A stretch of DNA of 64,000 nucleotides, taken from Ceratothoa steindachneri. Taxonomy: Eukaryota > Arthropoda > Malacostraca > Isopoda > Cymothoidae. Of this stretch, positions 60,682 through 64,000 are shown piece by piece. The stretch lies in NCBI GenBank assembly GCA_963969495.1, contig OZ018317.1:29673003-29737002 (forward strand), written 5' to 3'. Position numbers and translations under genes: made by a program. Numbering within the stretch: position 1 is the stretch's first letter; the number at the start of each line of letters is the position of its first letter. The notes beneath the pieces are model-generated. The model was not told the origin of the DNA. It made no database searches and was given only the letters and a program-made list of their open reading frames with translations.

Positions 60682-61213
60682 TATTTACCTAATATCATTG
60701 ATATCCCCTTAAAGTGGTATAGATATGTTGATGACATTTTAATTATTTTGCCTTTTTAATATTAATGTAAATAACTTGCTTTCCAATTTAAATAACCAGG
60801 TACCTTCCATAAAATTTACTGTTGAATTAGAGAAAGACAATTGCCTTTTATTCTTAGATGTCTTAATACATAGGGAATCATTTAATTGCAATTTTAGTAT
60901 TTATAGGAAACCAACCAACAACTTAACCTATGTCCATTTTTATTCAGGTCACCATCTTAATATTAAGATATCAATTTTTTCCTCTATGTTTTTAGGTGCG
61001 TTGCGCATTGTCAGTCCTCAATATTTGGATCAGGAAATTGAATCTATAAGAAAAATCGGTGCAGACTTGTGTTATCCAGAAAATATACTTGATATTTGTT
61101 ATAATAAAGCCAAAAAAAAGTTTTATAACGAAAGTACTATTGAGAAGGAAGCGCCCAAGAATATCCTCATTTTACCTTATTTTAATGGCTTTGAAACCGT
61201 AAAATCATTGTAA
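60682..61213 (+). pseudogene. Penelope-like reverse transcriptase fragment, right arm
   Basis: Mirror copy of the left arm. The YVDD box is at about 60719-60735. One extra T in a T-run at about 60756 shifts the frame compared with the left arm, so the open part starts at 60776. The frame ends at a TAA (61211-61213). The downstream GIY-YIG frame is in the same phase, so this single stop is what separates them. Confidence 0.85.
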
Positions 61214-61651
61214 AAAACACTTAATGTAAATCTTGTTTTCTCTTATACTAATACTTTAAAAAGAATGTTAATAAAAAATTGCCCTAATGAAACAAATAAC
61301 GTAATTTATAAAATCCCTTGTTTGGATTGCCCTTCATTTTATATTGGGCAAACTAGCAAGGATCTGAATGTGCGTATTAAGCAACATAAGTACTTTGTAA
61401 ACACTGGGCAAACATCAAATGCCATTTTTATCCATTTGAGTGAAAATTCCCATCGTATTAATTGGAAGGAGAGTTCAGTGATTGCCAAATCAAATGACTT
61501 TTTTTCACGAAATCTTTTAGAATCGGCATTTATACAACTGACTTCGAATTTTAATCTCAGCCCTGGAATGTATTTTTTGGACCCTTGTATCAAAAGAATG
61601 TTTAAGAATGATTTTAAAGATAAAATTTTTGGATTAATGATTACCACCTAG
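61214..61651 (+). pseudogene. Penelope-like GIY-YIG endonuclease domain
   Basis: In phase with the RT fragment after one TAA; the open segment from the ATG at 61265 has 128 codons. It reads VIYKIPCLDCPSFYIGQTSK with the C-x2-C pair and the GIY...YIG core, then RIKQHK and a Glu near the end (LESAFIQ) as in the family's catalytic Glu. In Penelope-like elements this C-terminal domain cuts the target DNA. Its core residues look intact, unlike relic A at 52360. The stop TAG at 61649-61651 ends the protein. Confidence 0.85.
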
Positions 61652-62050
61652 AAGTTATTTTAGCTTATTTATAAACAAAAAAAAAACAAAACCTTTCCTC
61701 ATATTTTTCTTTTGTCATATTTTCTAGTTATTATGTGTAAACTTTTTTGTTTTCATATTGCATATGTGATTGCTAAACATTGCCCCCCCCCCCTCATTTC
61801 TTTTGTAACCCGTATACTTTTTCTTTTTTTTAACCCTGACGGCTCATCTCGTTAATAGGATTTTTCCAGGTATCTGCTAATCCCACCCCTTTTAATCTTT
61901 ATATCCCATATTTTCATTAATCAGGTGTATAAATATCTTTCTATTTTTCCCTGTCTTTTAGTCTGCTTAGTAAAGGACCATTAGTCGAAAGGCCTCGCAG
62001 TTCTCCGTTGTTTCATTTTCCTCGTGGCTATAACGTTATTCATAAATTCC
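61652..62050 (+). other. Penelope 3' UTR, right copy
   Basis: Matches, inverted, 59848-60165 of the left copy (landmarks GTGTAAACTTTTTT, GACGGCTCATCTCGTTAAT, GGCCTCGCAGTTCTCCGTTG). The last shared bases are CGTTATTCAT; the left copy then enters (TA)n directly, the right copy after about 45 more bases. Confidence 0.85.
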
Positions 62051-62079
62051 TCACGTTCCTTATTTTCGTGATTCAGTTA

Positions 62080-62093
<14 letters not shown>

Positions 62094-62155
<62 letters not shown>
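62094..62155. repeat. (TA)n microsatellite, right border of Penelope pair B
   Basis: 62 bp of TA dinucleotides. Confidence 0.97.
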
Positions 62156-62156
<1 letters not shown>

Positions 62157-63200
62157 CATGATTTATTCTAAAAAACTTGCTTTACTTTAATTATTTATTA
62201 TAAAGGACAAAACGAAGAAGGCGGGTCTGATCTTCAATTTCAACGTTTTCTGGTAGGTTATTACAAATCCTATTTTCAGGAGCTATAAACAAATTTGAAA
62301 TTAGTAGCTGGAATAATCCATTACTAAAAACCTATATTACCTTACAAGTTAACTAGTACAAACAATTTTAGAATAAACTTAACAGTACGATATTTAACAA
62401 TTGAAATGGGGAGAGAATAGAGAATTGGAAACAGAAGGTATACAATATAGTCAAATTGAATAATGAAACCGAACCTCATCTTACATGGTCGGATAATATT
62501 GACAAGTAAAAACGAGAAGGAATTTTAAGATTGAATCAGCTCGGTTGGCTGTTAGGCTATAAATAATGGAAACGATGAAGTAAAATTATTTAAATTTGCG
62601 TTTTATTTAATAAAAACAGATCTTTTAAGACAGAAAAATCGTTTAAGACGACGTCTGTTTTACAATCAACCACGTGTTTCCTGATGGAAGTATATTTTTA
62701 TTACATATTTTCTTTTCGGTTCTGTCTGTTAATGTCTATGTGAAAACAGAATCGCGATTGAAGTGAAAGAACTGTGCTTTTATATAGGTCTCGTTCTTAC
62801 GGCTGGGACAAGTAAATCTATATCCAATATTCCAACACATCGATGTGGGAATACTATTTTTCACGCAAAAAATCCAATATTTTTGTTATTGATGAATATA
62901 AATTTAAATTGGATTTGACAATAAAATTTTCTTAAAATAACATTTAAACATTTTCGGAGCAGTTCATTTATAAGAGATGATGTTTGACAACATGACGAAC
63001 CTAATTATTTGCGAATAATAAAAGAAGGAGACGAGATATACAGCGCGAAGAGAAAGATCCTAATATAACTTTCGACCAACGATAATGGGTAGTCACTTTC
63101 TACAAAGTATTCTTTTAATAAATTATATTCAAAAATCCATACTAGGGTAGGTGGAAGATAGGTTAAAACTCCTGAAGAGAAGTATTTTAATGGTGCCAAT
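62156..63200. other. AT-rich DNA, nothing firm
   Basis: No firm gene. Its right part may be the 3' continuation of the Penelope relic that follows on the minus strand. Confidence 0.4.
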
Positions 63201-63850
63201 TTTGTATGTTATATCATAGAAACTAAGAAGTTTAAACTCTGCCGGGTGAAAGTTTGTTTCCTAACGACACTAGCTTCAATCCCAAAAGGAGTACGAGAGA
63301 CATTAATATCTAGAAATTTCAAGGTATTATTAACCTCATTTACCTGGGTGAGGGTAATATTAAGGTGTAATTTGTTGATAAAATGGATTTATTTTTTTAG
63401 AACGGAACATTCTATCTTCAAAATTGCACATAGAAATATTTGTAAAAATCAAACCTAATTTGGTTCCCATCCCAACACCTTCAATAAAGTGAATTACCCC
63501 GTTATTGAAAGTAAAATAGTCCTACGAAAATTGTGAAAACTGAATCCATTAAAAAGGGCATATCTATTTGAAACCATTTAGTTAAAATGATATATATAGT
63601 TTTTTAAGGTGGAATATTTGTAAATAAGGATATGCTATCGAAGCTGTAAAAATAATATAAAGGAGTTGATGACTTAAACTGTGGGATTTCAGAAGCCCAA
63701 TGGGTTGACAGTGGAACTAAAAGTTTAGCACCTTTATAAAACGGAACAGTGTATGAAGCAATAATGGGTATCCTGTCTTATGTATCTTAAGTAGCCCAGA
63801 GAGTAGACCTAAGTATGATGATGAAACGTGCAGAGAACTGGAAACAAAAT
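63201..63850 (-). pseudogene. Third Penelope-like RT relic, minus strand
   Basis: On the minus strand, from right to left: LLKIHKTGYPL (about 63800-63770), the region before RT box A; YSFDSISLFTNIP (63648-63610), box A with its catalytic Asp; EGVGMGTKLG (about 63480-63450); then HFINKLHLNITLTQVN, NTLKFLDINVS and an RKQTFTR stretch (63388-63240) with the family's RK-x-TFT signature. Stops and frameshifts separate the blocks and the YVDD box has been deleted or decayed. It is distinct from elements A and B. Confidence 0.75.
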
Positions 63851-64000
63851 AACTAAGAACACAAGAAGATTTGAACTAGAGCAGTAAACAGTTAATTTTG
63901 TTCTCTAGATGGTGAATAAATAATAGTCAAAGGTTGTTTTATAATTTCAGTCAACTTGAATGCAATCTGACAGAATCTGGGATATTTTAAAAATGTAAAC
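63851..64000. other. AT-rich window end, nothing recognised
   Basis: No signal beyond the Penelope relic. Confidence 0.4.

Larger units (their letters stand above)
59848..62050. mobile_element. Penelope-like element B: head-to-head inverted pair
   Basis: Two 5'-truncated copies of one Penelope-like element point outward from a centre at about 60661-60675. The left (minus) copy runs from 60675 to 59848 and the right (plus) copy from 60676 to about 62050. The RT portions (about 515 bp each side) are almost identical, so the DNA is a near-perfect palindrome with a 15-bp spacer. The right copy keeps RT, GIY-YIG and 3' UTR; the left has lost the GIY-YIG part by deletion but keeps the 3' UTR. Both outer ends lie at or near (TA)n tracts. 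Confidence 0.88.

Overview
This is a eukaryotic, repeat-dominated, non-coding stretch of nuclear DNA. I recognise no host protein-coding gene, rRNA or convincing functional tRNA in it. All coding sequence I can support belongs to transposable elements or their relics. The mix points to an arthropod: a CR1-clade LINE, Tc1/mariner relics, Penelope-like elements, a long-TIR transposon family I associate with arthropods, degenerate TTAGG-like tracts, and very abundant (TA)n, (CT)n and (CA)n microsatellites. A decapod or other crustacean fits the microsatellite density, but that is inference; a chelicerate or another marine invertebrate is not excluded.

Layout. 1-1.2 kb: AT-rich, unassigned. 1.2-4.8 kb: a head-to-tail train of 5'-truncated CR1 copies separated by (CT)n. 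5.1-7.8 kb: a dead Tc1-like element with its TIRs, split by a 1.36-kb GC-rich insertion. 8.4-10.7 kb: GC-rich, unclassified. 11.1-11.7 kb: DDE transposase relic. 11.9-16.9 kb: a nearly intact full-length CR1 element (5' UTR, ORF1 with Cys cluster, coiled coil and SGNH esterase, ORF2 with endonuclease and reverse transcriptase), bounded on both sides by (CT)n. 18.4-19.0 kb: mariner relic. 19.7-22.2 kb: DNA transposon with about 0.4-kb TIRs. 23.8-24.0 and 34.9-35.1 kb: two roughly 230-bp MITEs with TA duplications. 26.8-27.8 kb: Tc1 relic on the minus strand. 29-41.9 kb: several minisatellites, including a 1.8-kb ATCATRA-rich block. 42.3-42.6 kb: old LINE relic. 43.7-46.3 kb and 53.5-59.7 kb: two inverted copies of a composite repeat (127-bp tandem units, a GACCGACCGA/GCGACTAAAAA tail, and a 5-bp TAG-type satellite); the second is interrupted by a minus-strand CR1 copy. 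48.8-49.6 kb: RTE-type endonuclease relic. 51.4-51.9 kb: Tc1 N-terminal relic. 52.4-53.4, 59.8-62.1 and 63.2-63.9 kb: Penelope-like relics, two arranged as inverted pairs whose 3' ends point to (TA)n.

The most interesting signal is inside the CR1 element. ORF2 has no AUG before its first conserved endonuclease motif. The ORF1 end carries a GGGAAAC heptamer in the correct phase for a -1 shift, followed by ORF1's stop codon and an 8-bp perfect hairpin. Heptamer, stop and hairpin are all kept in the second, diverged copy at 57.3 kb, and most codon changes there are synonymous in the ORF2 frame. This suggests that ORF2 is expressed by -1 ribosomal frameshifting, or by hairpin-assisted reinitiation. 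The composite 127-mer/satellite repeat and the Penelope inverted duplex are the next best candidates for undescribed structures.
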